Assembly (NCBI GenBank): GCA_000181795.3 | Contig: CM012954.1 | Location: 13,841,475-13,905,474, forward strand | Origin: Trichinella spiralis | Taxonomy: Eukaryota > Nematoda > Enoplea > Trichinellida > Trichinellidae | DNA: 64,000 nt | Direction: 5' to 3' | Part shown: in pieces, positions 14,601 to 30,306 of the stretch | Layout: each line of letters begins with the position of its first letter | Numbering within the stretch: position 1 is the first letter of the stretch | The notes under the pieces: generated by a model | The model's database searches: none | Told to the model about the DNA's origin: nothing | What the model saw: the letters and a program-made list of their open reading frames with translations, nothing else | Program-made: the position numbers and the translations under genes

Positions 14601-17600
14601 AAGTCAAGTGCAATATATATATATATATATATATATTCTCACCGAGCACAAGGCGTCGCTAGTTCCATTAATGAAGCATTCGCACGGTTTGCATTCCGGA
14701 AAGTCATAATGGCCGAAAGAACACGCGTCACAGTTGGGCTCTTGGAAACGATCCTTGCAAAAGCATTTGCCCGTGTCTGGTGCGCAGTTTCCGTCAAAAA
14801 ATGGAGAATCACACTGACAAGCTAAAATGCAAAATGATTAATTTTCAAATGAAGAAAAAAAAACTACATATACAACAACATACGAATGCAAACATCCATG
14901 GCATGCAATGGTCGACCAGGAGGTCGAAAGTAGCCGAATTTACATTTGTCACAGTTGATGCCTTCAGTGTTATGCTAATAAATATGAGTAAATATGAGTT
15001 GAAAATCAAGTTCGACTAACCAGTCGCCTAATTATTACAACATATATATATATATATACTTGACAATGTTTGCACACTCCGCCGCCTTCATATTTTCCGT
15101 GAATATCCAAACTTTGCTTTTTCATATCCACCTCTTCATCGTACTCGCATTCGTCACTGTGACCGTGGCAATTGCAGGCTAGAAAATTAACAACAAATAA
15201 TAGTTCAACTTTCAAACAGCTAATATTAAACAGGGATGGATAATTTTGGTAATTTTTGTTGCAATTACAATACAATTTGACTATTTGATCGAAAAGCTCA
15301 ATTGAACAAACAGTCATTATTATTATTATTGACTAATCGCAACAAGAACTGTTGATTCACTAACGACGATTGTTGACTTTAGTTTGATATTTAAATTAGA
15401 GCCGGTTTAACGAATAAACAATGAAATAAATTAGCAAGCAAAAGTGACGATCATCATCGACTGAGGCAAATTTGAATATGACTGACAATTTTCAACTGAT
15501 AGAATTAAAGAAAAAAGCAACAAAGCAAAAAGATTTTTCTTTAGCTCACGTTCACATGCGAACACTTGACCCTCTCTAACAGGCTGCCATTGCTTCTGTT
15601 CAAAGCCTGGGCAACATCGATCACACTGATCGCCGCAGGTATTGTGCTCACACCGGCAGAGGAGACGATTCGGTCTCATCGGATCCAAAATATCGCAAGT
15701 CTGGGCGTGGCCGTTGCACACACATCGGCCACCCATTTCAATCTCTTTGATCGAGTAAAAATACTAAGAAAGAATAAATAAATATGCAAAACTTGTGCAT
15801 CCATGTGTCGTCCATTAGAAATCGAAACCAAATGCTACCCTTACCCTTCTGGTAATTGTAGGATCCTTTTTGTCATTTAAATCCATCAAATGGCCTTGCA
15901 AGGTTTTCGTACGAAGCAATCGTATTCGAACATTCGTGGCACGGGTGAACAATTGCAATTTGTCGCTGTGACTGAAATTGCCTCGACCAGGACGATTGTT
16001 CAAAAGTGTTATAAAAATCTGCATGAAAAAAATAATAATTCAATCTTCCATCCTGAAAATTAGAAAAAAAATTCAAACACCAATCTCGACCCTACCTGAC
16101 CATTTTCCAATGGTACAATTTGCGAATATTCCGTACTGCAGATCACGCTGTCGTCGTCCATGATCGGCTGCAACGAGTCGGGACCGAAAAATTCTTCACA
16201 CTGGGCAGAGGTTTCGGCAAAATACTGCCACGGTTTGAACGTTTCGCCGTGGTCAGTCGACCGTTCCAATACCCAAAGTCCAGGACGTGGACTGTTGGCC
16301 ATGTGAAGAGACACGTAAGCGACGTGAAATTCCTGCAACGAGAGAAAAATAAAAAAAATTTTTGCATATTGTTCAATTTGTAATATTATTTCTACTTTTC
16401 AACATGAACTAACCATAATAATTTGGAAGCCTGAAAATCACAAAAATTTCAAGTTGACCTAATCTGTCTGTACGTACGTATTATAATACCATTTTGGTCC
16501 AGAGATTGATAGAGATTACTGACGTTATAAAGTTGTGAAAAAAAGATTGTGAAATTTATTTTCAAAAAAATAAATTAAGAACAATACATTTATATATATA
16601 TCTGAGAAAAGTTATAAAAAAAGCAAAAAATAAGGAAAAAAGATTACTGTAATTTGTTGAAAAACAATTTCGTTTTAAAAATATGCAAAACGTAATAATA
16701 AATGATAAAAGAAAAATGAATAATTGTAAAAAAAAGAAATAAAAGTAGCATTATTTTATCTTTTCATTTGTCTAGGAATTTACAAAGCTTGCCCGCCCAT
16801 TGTTTCTCATTGTGTAAAGAGTTAGGATTAGGTCAACGTCCTGGGATTGTCAAATTGCGCATGTGTCAAGGGCAACTGAGGAAGTAGCAGTAGCAGTGGT
16901 GGTGGTGGTGGTGGTTGTTCTTGAAACATTGGTCGGCATTAATTTATTTTCCCTATCATGCATTTTTAGAAGAAGTGGACAATCGAAAGCAGCAACGGTA
17001 GTCTGCGGTCAATTAATGCGCCACATAATCCGGCTAGAATGCGGTCGTTGGTTCGATGAAAGCTTGACAAGTAAACACTTGCTCCGACCGACCGTTTCAC
17101 CCTTGAAAAGTACAAAACCAACGGGGCCAACGGTTCAATAGCTCAAGCAATAACACACGGACAGACAACACGACCGCCGACCGTTCATCCCTCCCTCCCC
17201 CCTGTTGGAAGCTTCAATATGTGAAGTATCGCCAATGAAGAAGCTTAGTAGAAGAAAAACAAAAAGAACGAATGGAAGAAAAAACACCATAAGAAAGTAA
17301 CATCGGTCGGTGGGCAATTTTTCTCGAACACAACAACAATCAATCAGAACAAGCTATCTATCACCAGTGACGCGAAATGAAGCAGAAAATAATAGAATAA
17401 AACAAACGCTAAAATATTCATTCATCATTTACCTGCTCCAAATCAATAGTGATGTTCACTTGATTGTACTGCATGCCACGACTCAACGGTGGGCTTTGCC
17501 ACCATCGTGGCGTACCGTCGACCATATTTTCGGCCGGATAACTGTAGTCGACGCTGGAAGCGTCGCAATATTCGCAGTTTTGACCGCCCTGCAATGCAAA

Positions 17601-17970
17601 TGCTCACACAAAATTAGCAAAACTTGGAAAACAATACTTGAACAAATGGCTTCTTCTGATCTTGGGATGATGACTGCGACGAACCGACGACACGAAGTTC
17701 GGCCAAATCTTCCTCATAATTGTAGCCGAAAAAGCCTTCGTAGGGAGAATAACGAGTAGCGCCGGCCAGAGAGCAGTAAAGTTCACGGATCGGTTGACCG
17801 TCTTGTACACCACAAGTAGCCGTAGCGGTGATCTTTCTAGCTTCGGCCAAATTGAAATAAGGCGGATTGAGAACTTGACCATCGGCTCCGAGGTTGAAAT
17901 TTACCACCACCACCACAACGGCCAACAACAACGAAACAAACAATTGTCGTCGACACCGGCCAACCGTCAT
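1759..17970 (-). CDS. epi-1: Laminin alpha subunit, alpha-3/5 (EPI-1) type
   Basis: Secreted basement-membrane chain that assembles with beta and gamma chains through a coiled coil and binds cell receptors through its LG domains. About 40 exons with short introns are visible. The start at 17970 begins a signal peptide with a long Leu/Val core. Domain order is LN, LE repeats, a long Cys-poor L4b block, LE repeats, a laminin IV (L4a) domain, more LE repeats, coiled coil and five LG domains. The extra L4b block between LE tandems is the mark of vertebrate alpha-5 and C. elegans EPI-1 rather than the alpha-1/2 (LAM-3) type. The stop at 1759-1761 closes a short last exon (1759-1889) holding the final LG5 cysteines (FVGC ... 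GCPVD). It joins the previous exon in phase through donor gtaagc at 2027. No frameshift was seen. The symbol is by homology. Confidence 0.95.
5640..7545 (-). other. Laminin coiled-coil (domains II and I)
   Basis: Four exons encode a long heptad-rich, Cys-free helix. The largest exon (5144-6973) holds most of it, then runs on into LG1. The chain pairs with laminin beta and gamma chains here. A 430-codon open frame on the opposite strand (5258-6550) is a by-product of codon usage in this helix. Confidence 0.88.
7600..8900 (-). other. Laminin LEc repeats
   Basis: Five to six LE repeats follow the L4a domain, from FYRVNTGPF near 8780 to [18 protein letters not shown] near 7620. The next exon opens with [13 protein letters not shown], the cysteine pair that in laminins links the three chains at the head of the coiled coil. 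Confidence 0.88.
8900..10470 (-). other. Laminin LEb repeats and laminin IV (L4a) domain
   Basis: Three to four LE repeats (10465 to about 9750) are followed by a laminin IV type A domain. It begins at [14 protein letters not shown] near 9670 and ends near 8930 at [14 protein letters not shown], which re-enters an LE repeat split by the L4 insertion. That arrangement is normal for the family. Confidence 0.85.
10470..13140 (-). other. Laminin L4b (domain IV'') block
   Basis: Around ten short exons encode a Cys-poor, beta-rich stretch between two LE tandems. The exons include [20 protein letters not shown] near 12920 and [18 protein letters not shown] near 11300. In alpha-5 and EPI-1 chains this position holds the L4b domain; alpha-1 and alpha-2 chains lack it. 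This block is the main reason for the alpha-3/5 assignment. Confidence 0.8.
13100..15740 (-). other. Laminin LEa tandem of EGF-like repeats
   Basis: About ten laminin-type EGF repeats, each with eight cysteines and the CxCxxxG...C..GxC.C....G..C..C..G(Y/F) pattern, run from [10 protein letters not shown] near 15730 to [14 protein letters not shown] near 13250. Several exons each hold about one or two repeats. One intron near 14640-14580 contains an AT dinucleotide run. Confidence 0.9.
14613..14636. repeat. AT dinucleotide microsatellite in laminin intron
   Basis: Twelve AT units at the 5' end of a laminin intron, just after donor GTGAGA. Similar runs lie at 15042-15059 and 2522-2538, also beside laminin exons. 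Confidence 0.9.
15750..17970 (-). other. Laminin signal peptide and LN (N-terminal) domain exons
   Basis: The first exon (17970 to about 17635) gives the signal peptide and the start of the LN domain, with the family-typical [20 protein letters not shown]. Later exons near 17590-17440, 16333-16098 and 16020-15846 carry the rest, including the conserved YYAISDI-like stretch ([14 protein letters not shown]) that leads into the first LE repeat. LN domains mediate laminin network polymerisation, so this chain is predicted to be polymerising. Confidence 0.9.
16340..17440 (-). other. Long laminin intron with less AT-rich core
   Basis: At about 1.1 kb this is the longest laminin intron, against a usual 50-120 bases. 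Its 5' half on the minus strand (about 16780-17200) is visibly less AT-rich than the other introns and contains a GGT triplet run near 16898. This could be an intronic enhancer, but no motif proves it. Confidence 0.4.
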
Positions 17971-18320
17971 CTCTCAATTTAGCTTTCTTGTCCAAAAGCA
18001 ACTTTAACAAAATAATGTTTTCTGTCTTACGGTAGAAAAATCATCCGAGACGAAAAGAAAGAACAAGCAAAACTGGTGAAGGAACATAAGCCGCCACAAG
18101 CTATCCGGCTATTCGGAGAGAATGAACGAGCAGAGAATTGAAGCGCCAAGTGCGCGCGCGCTTTAGCATCCGGTCTCCCGCCTTTAGTATTTGATGGATT
18201 GGCTCTTTTGACATGCTAGGCCGGCCACATGACCGTCGGCGCGTCTGATTGGTCGCCGCCTCGAGAGAAGCGGCGCCTCAAGCGTGCCGAGGGTCCGCCG
18301 TTGGATTTGCTATTGCTGAC
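17971..18320 (-). promoter_or_regulatory. Probable laminin promoter with two CCAAT boxes
   Basis: A GC-rich patch sits directly upstream of the laminin start codon. ATTGG at 18198-18202 and 18248-18252 reads CCAAT on the gene's strand, about 230 and 280 bases before the ATG. A GCGCGCGCGC run lies near 18153. No TATA box is evident at a fixed distance. Confidence 0.45.
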
Positions 18321-20712
18321 GGCATATTTTTTCTTCTTTTTTTTCATAGTTGAATTCTGTTCAACTGGAAAAAGGGAAATTTAAATTAAGAAATCATAAA
18401 TCATTTCAATTGACTACGCACGCAGGGAACACATTTCAAGCTAAAAATGACCACCAACTCTGCAACAGTTGTGATACAGAATAATAAATAAATTTCCATT
18501 GCTTGAAAAAGCTTGAAATAAATGCTCGACAAAACAACTTTATAGCAGTTTGATTGGAAATTTTACAACAAACAATTTAACAAGTTCTTTTCTTAAAACT
18601 GAAGAACAAATAAAAAAAATAGGCGAAATATTGGCGCAAAAATTTGAAAAAAACTATAATTAAGTTCAATTTTTCACAAAGTTGAAACATCATAAAACTC
18701 AGTCACTTTTCTGCACATCTGTTATTTGTGGTGCTGTATTTTGAGATGAAAAAGCAAATGCTCTCCGGCAAACGGTTCCTAGCACAACAACGGATGTAAA
18801 AAGTTCAACTGAAACTCAATTTGCAAAAAGCAGCTGTCAACAAGCATCGGCATAAAAACTGAAAAAACAAACAAACAAATGAAACATTAATTAAAATTAT
18901 TTTTCTTCCTGAGAAACTTTTTTTCTGATATCCGAAAAAGTAGTACTTTTTCGAATTTATATATGTTTAAATTTTTCCCACTACAAAAGAATGATGAATT
19001 AATGATTAACGTAGTTCATAAATGTCAACGTTTTACATGTGCAAACCTGATTGCCATTTAATAAAGTAAATTAAGAAAATCTTGAAAAAAGAAAATCATA
19101 AAAAATATAATCGTTTTTAAACTACATTTCAGCATTGAATTTCAATATTCAAATGGATACAATTTATTCCCTGTTTTGAACTATTTATTCAATCTTGAAA
19201 ATCATTAATTGAATATTGTTATATTATGTGAAATTTAATTTCCCGTATTCACACCACTGGTTTTCAAGAAAAAAAAGTATCACTGTCAATAATAAGACAA
19301 CAAATTTATTATAATAATTAATGTATTGTCATTTATTTAAAAAAAAACAAATTCAGCATCGCATCGTGCCGAAAAGGTTTCAATCTGTCTATTTATTTGG
19401 ATTTCATTTGAGAAACATTTTCTTTACATAAAACAAACTAAACTAACTAATATAAACGCGGCGGAATAACTGAAAATAACAATAATAATACGATTTATAT
19501 TTATATATATACATGTAGCGTATTTGTTGAACGCAATTAATGGTGAAAGAGAACATGTAAATTATTAATAAAATAATTTACTTTCTCCAGACAAATTATA
19601 TTTTATCGAAAAACGTGATTTGATCTCTTTATTTGAAAAAAAAGCAAAATGTAACAATTTTCAAAAGTTGAACAAATAGCAAAAGAAAAAGAAAAATATT
19701 AGGATAAGAAAATTTGTACAATCAAATTCATGCATGTACAGTAATATAAATCAGAAATAAAATAGAGCTCGACTTTAAATTAAACTTGTTACTCATTGCC
19801 AAACAACAAAGCATGCAGAAAGAAAAATTGAGCAAGCTGGTGCGAGCATGTGAAGCAAAGAAGTAATAAATAGATGAAGCGGTGTGTCGTTTGATTGAAG
19901 TTTATATATATATATATTGATCAATCATTAAATGTTCAGTTGTGAAATGTTGATCATAATTAAATAAATAAGCAATATAGCGGCACCGATTTTAATCTCC
20001 AAGCATGATATGATGTGATCTGATGATCGTCCCCTGCGTAAATAAATATAACGTAACAGAGTTAAAAGACAACACGCACGCACACAGAGATGCAATATTG
20101 AATAGAGAGAGAGATGTAGAGAGGGAAGAAGAAGGAGGGGAGGAAAGATTGGGGGAAGGGGGGGGGGAAGAAGAAAGACGAATAAATTTGAAAAGTTTGC
20201 AAAATGAGCAGCACACAGCTTTGTTATTGTTGTGTTTGTGCTGCTTGCCGTAAAAATGTGCGACAAACGAGCAAGCCAGCTGACGACGTGTTGAAACGAC
20301 GGATGAAAGCCGGAAGCAACTGACTAGTGGTGTAGCAATTAGCTGTGCGTGCGCACGCGCAGGTTGACAATCTGCCGAGAAGCCAACTGCACACTGCCAA
20401 GCGAACTAGCCAATCGGAACTGCGCATCCTTCATTTCCCAACGTGCCCATGGACAAGGAAACGCCTCGATCTTTGGGGGAAAATTTTTTCACCACTCCAC
20501 ACAACAACAACAACAACAATGGCTTGCAAACGGCTGGGTTTCTTTTTTTACCCCTTTCCCTCATCACCCATACGCTGAGCTGTTGCGTCTGCAAACTTTG
20601 CCTCACGTTACACAACTTGCTTACATCCAGCCCAAACGCGCTTGGACAACACTGCGAACCAATAAACTATTGAAAAACTGTTCATCCTATTGTTTATGAC
20701 ATTGTTTGTGTC
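18321..20712. other. Divergent intergenic region
   Basis: Space between the divergent laminin and selenoprotein-P-like genes. 18321-20000 is AT-rich with no recognisable gene. 20240-20700 is richer in GC and carries CCAAT on the plus strand at 20410-20414 and 20659-20663, so it is the likely promoter and 5' UTR of the plus-strand gene. Small open frames here have no family resemblance. Confidence 0.5.
20105..20178 (+). repeat. Polypurine tract
   Basis: Nearly pure A/G on the plus strand. From 20118 to 20178 only two T bases (20149-20150) interrupt it. It contains GA repeats at the start and a run of ten G after GGGGGAA near 20158-20167. Such tracts can form triplex or G-quadruplex structures. 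It lies about 530 bases upstream of the selenoprotein-P-like start codon. Confidence 0.8.
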
Positions 20713-23242
20713 ATGTGGAAACGAAACTGTTCGACCACACCCGCCCAACTACTGTTGCTGCTATTGTACTTTTACTTGATCAACATCCCAGCTGTAGCCG
20801 TCGATGTACGATGGCCTGAATGGCGCCGTGGACAGAGACCCGACTTCGACGAACCCGACATATGCCACCCGGTTCCAATGTTCACCAACGGTGGTCAACT
20901 GGTCATGACCAATTACCACGGTCACGTGACACTGATCGCGCTCATGGAATTACAGTGTACCTTATGTCGTACTCAGATAAGCAGGTAAAAAAAACGGAAA
21001 AACAAAGAATAATGTATAGAATTAAAATACAACAAAAAAGTTAGGATTTGTTCGTATTTTTTCGAACATTATTAAAAATCAATTGAACAAATTGATAATA
21101 TAAAAACGAAACACTTACCTGCCTGCAAGCATGAGGTGAGGTTGAGGCTGGCTGGTTGTGACTTTGTGTATTGTGGCATCATCGTTTTTCCGCTCAACTT
21201 GCAAAATTGAACTTTTTTCTTCTTCTTCTTCTAGCATTGTGAAACTTTCTGAATTGTTCCGAGAAAATTACGACGAACCGACCAAATTTTTGGTCGTTGC
21301 ACCGCACAATGAATCCGATCGTTTCGTCGAATATTATAAACAATATCTGAAACCGTACGACATTGGCGTCATTCAAGAAACCACTGCCGAACCAATATGG
21401 CATACTTTACGAGGTTCTAGATTTGACTTTTTCGTCTACGACCGGTAAGCGTAACTAGATATTGAAATCTGAAATTTTCTACAAAACAACAAATTATAAA
21501 AATCACTTTCCTCTACAAATAATAATTTGAAAAAAAAAATTTTTTTTTCTCAAGATGCGGCCGTCTGAATTATTACATCCCATATCCGCAGAGTTTCATG
21601 TATTACCATTACACTATTTCGTCTTTGCATTCAACGCACCGTTACATAAAATGTGGTCCATGTCCGTCGAATCGTCAAGACATTTCAACAGCAGCGGTCA
21701 GTGTTGGCAAAACTCTGACCGACGATGGACAGTGGAACAGCAACGACCAACGTTCAACGTTTCCATCAGAAACGTCGAGCGTGTACAAGCATCACTTACC
21801 GAAATATCAACCCAAGGTCTACGTGTAGAAGCGCAGTCTGCTTTTCTAACTATACCTTTTTTTTGTTAAGAACGTAAAAGCATGGTTGCAGTATATTCGT
21901 GGTCTGTCAGGTGATCCGACTGGGGAAAATCAACTTGACGGTGTCGACTCGTTCGCTGCCGAAGTTCTGCGAGAACGTTACGTTAAACCCAAGCATGGTG
22001 GTCGCAGAAAAAATCGTACCCGAATCAAGCAAGGTAGCAAAAAACTGACGACAGCACTGCCCAAACACAGCCAAGCGACAACAAGCAACGACAGTAGTAT
22101 ACCGACAACGACAAATGCCAACACCACAGTCGCCCATACGCCGATTCCAAACATTACCGAAAATTGTAAGCATGCTTGTTTGTTTGTTTGATTATTCAAT
22201 TAATTTGAACGTGATTGTATAATTGATGATCGTCGTTGAAAAAGGTGACGTGCATATTTTGAAATTGCAGTTGAAAGCACAGCTCAAATTCCAACAACAC
22301 CACTAATGACGACATCGATGACGACGACCGCAACAACGCAGCTAATAATCAACGCTATTCCAGAGAATTCAACTGTCGGAAACGAAACCGACGTACAAGA
22401 TTTCAACAACAACGACAACAATCAAACAGATCTACCAACCGACGACACGAAAAAGCCGAAATATTATTGGAGTCTTACCCCGCCGGAAGAGATGAACTGT
22501 TCCGCTTACAGGGATTCGGTGTGCTTGAAATTGCAAGCCAAGAATCGATCACACCCGTGTTGTAATAAAGGAATCTACGTCACTGGTCTGTGCTCGCCGG
22601 ACCATTGCACGCCGGACACCAACCAACTCTGTTGTTTTCAACGCTATCAGCAAGTAAGGGATACGCGCAATCATCTACATTATTGGACAAAAGAAGGAAG
22701 GATTCTTTCAATTTTCAAATAATAAAAAAAGAGTAACTAACACAGCTTCTGCTTACCTGTTTTTGTAAATTGTTCTTTTTTCAATTCAGTTTATAAAAAA
22801 ATGTTCGTCGTCGATGAAACTGCTCGATATTCGATATATTTGAAATATTTGCATAATTTATGCATTCTTGTTTGAATTGTAGGCTCGGTATGCTTGCTGT
22901 CACGATGAAAGCGTACCTTCGAGTCGACCGGACGATTTCAACCGGTGCTGTTATGACTACTTCATGCACTCGGAGCCGGAAGATCCGTGCTGTCCGAGCA
23001 GTGTAGCGCACGCTTACTGGACAAAGCAGCATCGCATTGCTGATTTGTGCTTGCCGAATTTGCAAGTTGACTATTCGGATGTTGTATTCCAAGTGCATCT
23101 GAAGAATGGCCGAAGCGAACTACACCAGTTGCGTTCTGTCAACGTTCTCAATTACACTTGCCCGTACGCATCGAAACGGCAAACATTCTACGTATTCGAC
23201 CCGAGCCTAGAACCTGATTATCATAACCCTGAAGACGACTGA
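20713..23242 (+). CDS. Selenoprotein-P-like secreted protein, Cys form
   Basis: Six exons (20713-20984, 21235-21444, 21555-21816, 21871-22165, 22271-22653, 22883-23242) join in phase to about 593 residues. The exon 3 donor could instead be six bases later. A signal peptide is followed by the thioredoxin-like domain of selenoprotein P. The match includes HVTLIALMELQCTLC, aligning with the vertebrate UxxC site, and FFVYDRCGRLNYY, matching the vertebrate YDRCGRLVYH stretch. The selenocysteine is replaced by Cys82 in C-T-L-C. A Thr/Asn-rich linker (exons 4-5) leads to a Cys-rich tail with five adjacent Cys-Cys pairs. In vertebrates this protein carries selenium and has redox activity. Here there is no in-frame TGA before the stop, so selenium carriage is unlikely and a thiol-redox or metal-binding role is inferred. 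Confidence 0.85.
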
Positions 23243-23423
23243 AAGCAAACAAACTGAGCAAATTACCTTATCCCTTCTCTTCCCTAAAAGCTAACCGTAC
23301 GTAACGTAATGCTTTTTATTACCATATTCCATACGTTTGCATTGTACGAAAAATATAAATTTGCATGCGAACGACATTTCCATACTATTTTCACCTCAAC
23401 TCGGTCAAATAATATGAATTTCC

Positions 23424-23429
23424 AATAAA
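23424..23429 (+). terminator. Poly(A) signal AATAAA
   Basis: Canonical hexamer about 180 bases after the stop codon of the selenoprotein-P-like gene and before the end of the convergent COX20 gene. Confidence 0.6.
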
Positions 23430-23561
23430 TCAACAACCACGAACGAGCATGATACAAAAAAAAAGAGAGAATTGTATTCGACTTTGAAAAAGGAAAAAGA
23501 AAAAAAGTACAACTGAACTTAATTGATAGATGATCAAGAAAAAAAATACCGCTTGAATTAT

Positions 23562-23873
23562 TTATTCAGAATTAGCATGCTGTTTTGCTTGCATTGCCTG
23601 TTTCGCTTCTTCTACTGCAATTTGAATTTCGTGTTTCCCGCGTCGACAGATGGCGAACATTGTCAGACTGGTAACAAAATAGACAAAACCACCGGCACGG
23701 AATGAACGTTGCATTTGGCCTGTCCATCCGAAAATACCGAGACTGAAGAAAACGCCGGCCAATATACCGTAAAGTTGTGACCGACTGAAACAAGGAATTT
23801 CCAACGGATTCAGCATTCGCTTTTTGGCCATGTCGAAAAATGTCTCCTTTGGCTGGTCGTCCATTGTTGACAT
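23562..23873 (-). CDS. cox20: Cytochrome c oxidase assembly protein COX20
   Basis: Single-exon gene of 103 residues, close to the usual size of about 118. The pattern IPCFSRSQLYGILAG, then a Gly-rich membrane helix, a (Q/R)xRS turn, a second helix (GGFVYFVTSLTMFAICRR) and a charged tail matches COX20/FAM36A. COX20 is a two-helix inner mitochondrial membrane protein that chaperones COX2 during complex IV assembly. It converges with the selenoprotein-P-like gene, with 319 bases between their stops. The stop TAA sits inside GAATAAATAA, so a polyadenylation hexamer overlaps the stop codon. Confidence 0.85.
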   Translation of the reverse strand: MSTMDDQPKETFFDMAKKRMLNPLEIPCFSRSQLYGILAGVFFSLGIFGWTGQMQRSFRAGGFVYFVTSLTMFAICRRGKHEIQIAVEEAKQAMQAKQHANSE

Positions 23874-24853
23874 GAATAAAAGAAAAAAGCTAATAATAAT
23901 AATAATAATAAAATACTTCGAAATGTGCTCGGGCTAGAAAAAAAAGCAAAAGCGAAGTGAATGGATTAAACAATTGGACAAAACATCCTCACAAAGGACA
24001 GAGATCGCACGTCACAATGGAACGCAATTTTCTTCAAATTCATCACCACAACGAGTGGATGGATTAGAAATTCATAAAATACAAAAAAAAGTTTTTTTTA
24101 AATATATTTCTTTTAATGCTTTCATTCAACACCATTATTTTCACGCAGCTTCTAAACAGAACATATAGATCAAAAGTATATTATTATTTATAACATACAA
24201 CACAGCCGCTGTTCAACACACGTTTTTCGGCTGCTGAACTGCAAACTACTCTGAAACAGAGATAAAAAAAAACAAGCACAACGTCAAACTTTTCACAGAA
24301 AAGAAAAGATGACACAGCATGCAGTTCAAATTAACAACTGGATCATCGCTTTGTAAAGCGATAACAAACAAAAATAAACATATTTATAATATACATACAT
24401 AATGTATAGACAGATATATAAATATAAATATAAATAAATAAATATATATATATATATATACAGTGGTGATTTTTATACGTTGTGCATAGTGCCGGCATGC
24501 GTGAGGAAGAAAGAGTATACGGATGAAGAGTTGCAACAAAAGATGATAAAAAACCATGTACAAATATAGAATATTCAAAATGAGCAGCATAAAAAATACC
24601 AGCCTCTCAAAGTATACAAACCCAAGGGGCAATTTATTTTGCATCACAGGCGAGTCACCTGCCTTGATTGCATTAAAATACGAGCTTCTCAGAAGAACTC
24701 TTTGGTCATACACATATTACACACACAAAAAAGCTAGCCGACCCGCACCAAAATAAATATTGTATTTTACATGCAAAAGTAATTTTTATACGTTAAGTTT
24801 CAATGTTTTGCTGTTCTTTTCTTTTTCCAATTTCAAATGAAATATGGAAAAAA
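23874..24853. other. Spacer between COX20 and PKN
   Basis: No gene recognised. It holds the 5' flank of COX20 and the 3' UTR of PKN, with AATAAA on the minus strand near 24632. An AT dinucleotide run lies at 24441-24460. A 66-codon open frame near 24556-24756 has no family match and is probably chance. Confidence 0.5.
24441..24460. repeat. AT dinucleotide microsatellite
   Basis: Ten AT units in the spacer between COX20 and the PKN stop codon, preceded by AAAT-type repeats. Confidence 0.9.

Positions 24854-30306
<5,453 letters not shown>

Noticed and set aside
17045-17075. GGTTCGATG resembling a tRNA B box
   Set aside because: No matching A box, cloverleaf stems or correct spacing nearby.
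16863-17141. 92-codon plus-strand frame with a Val run
   Set aside because: Val repeat comes from a GGT/GTG triplet run inside a laminin intron. No family match.
20700-23242. Active selenocysteine use in the selenoprotein-P-like gene
   Set aside because: The catalytic site is TGT (Cys), there is no in-frame TGA until the end, and the codons after the final TGA reach another stop within five codons.
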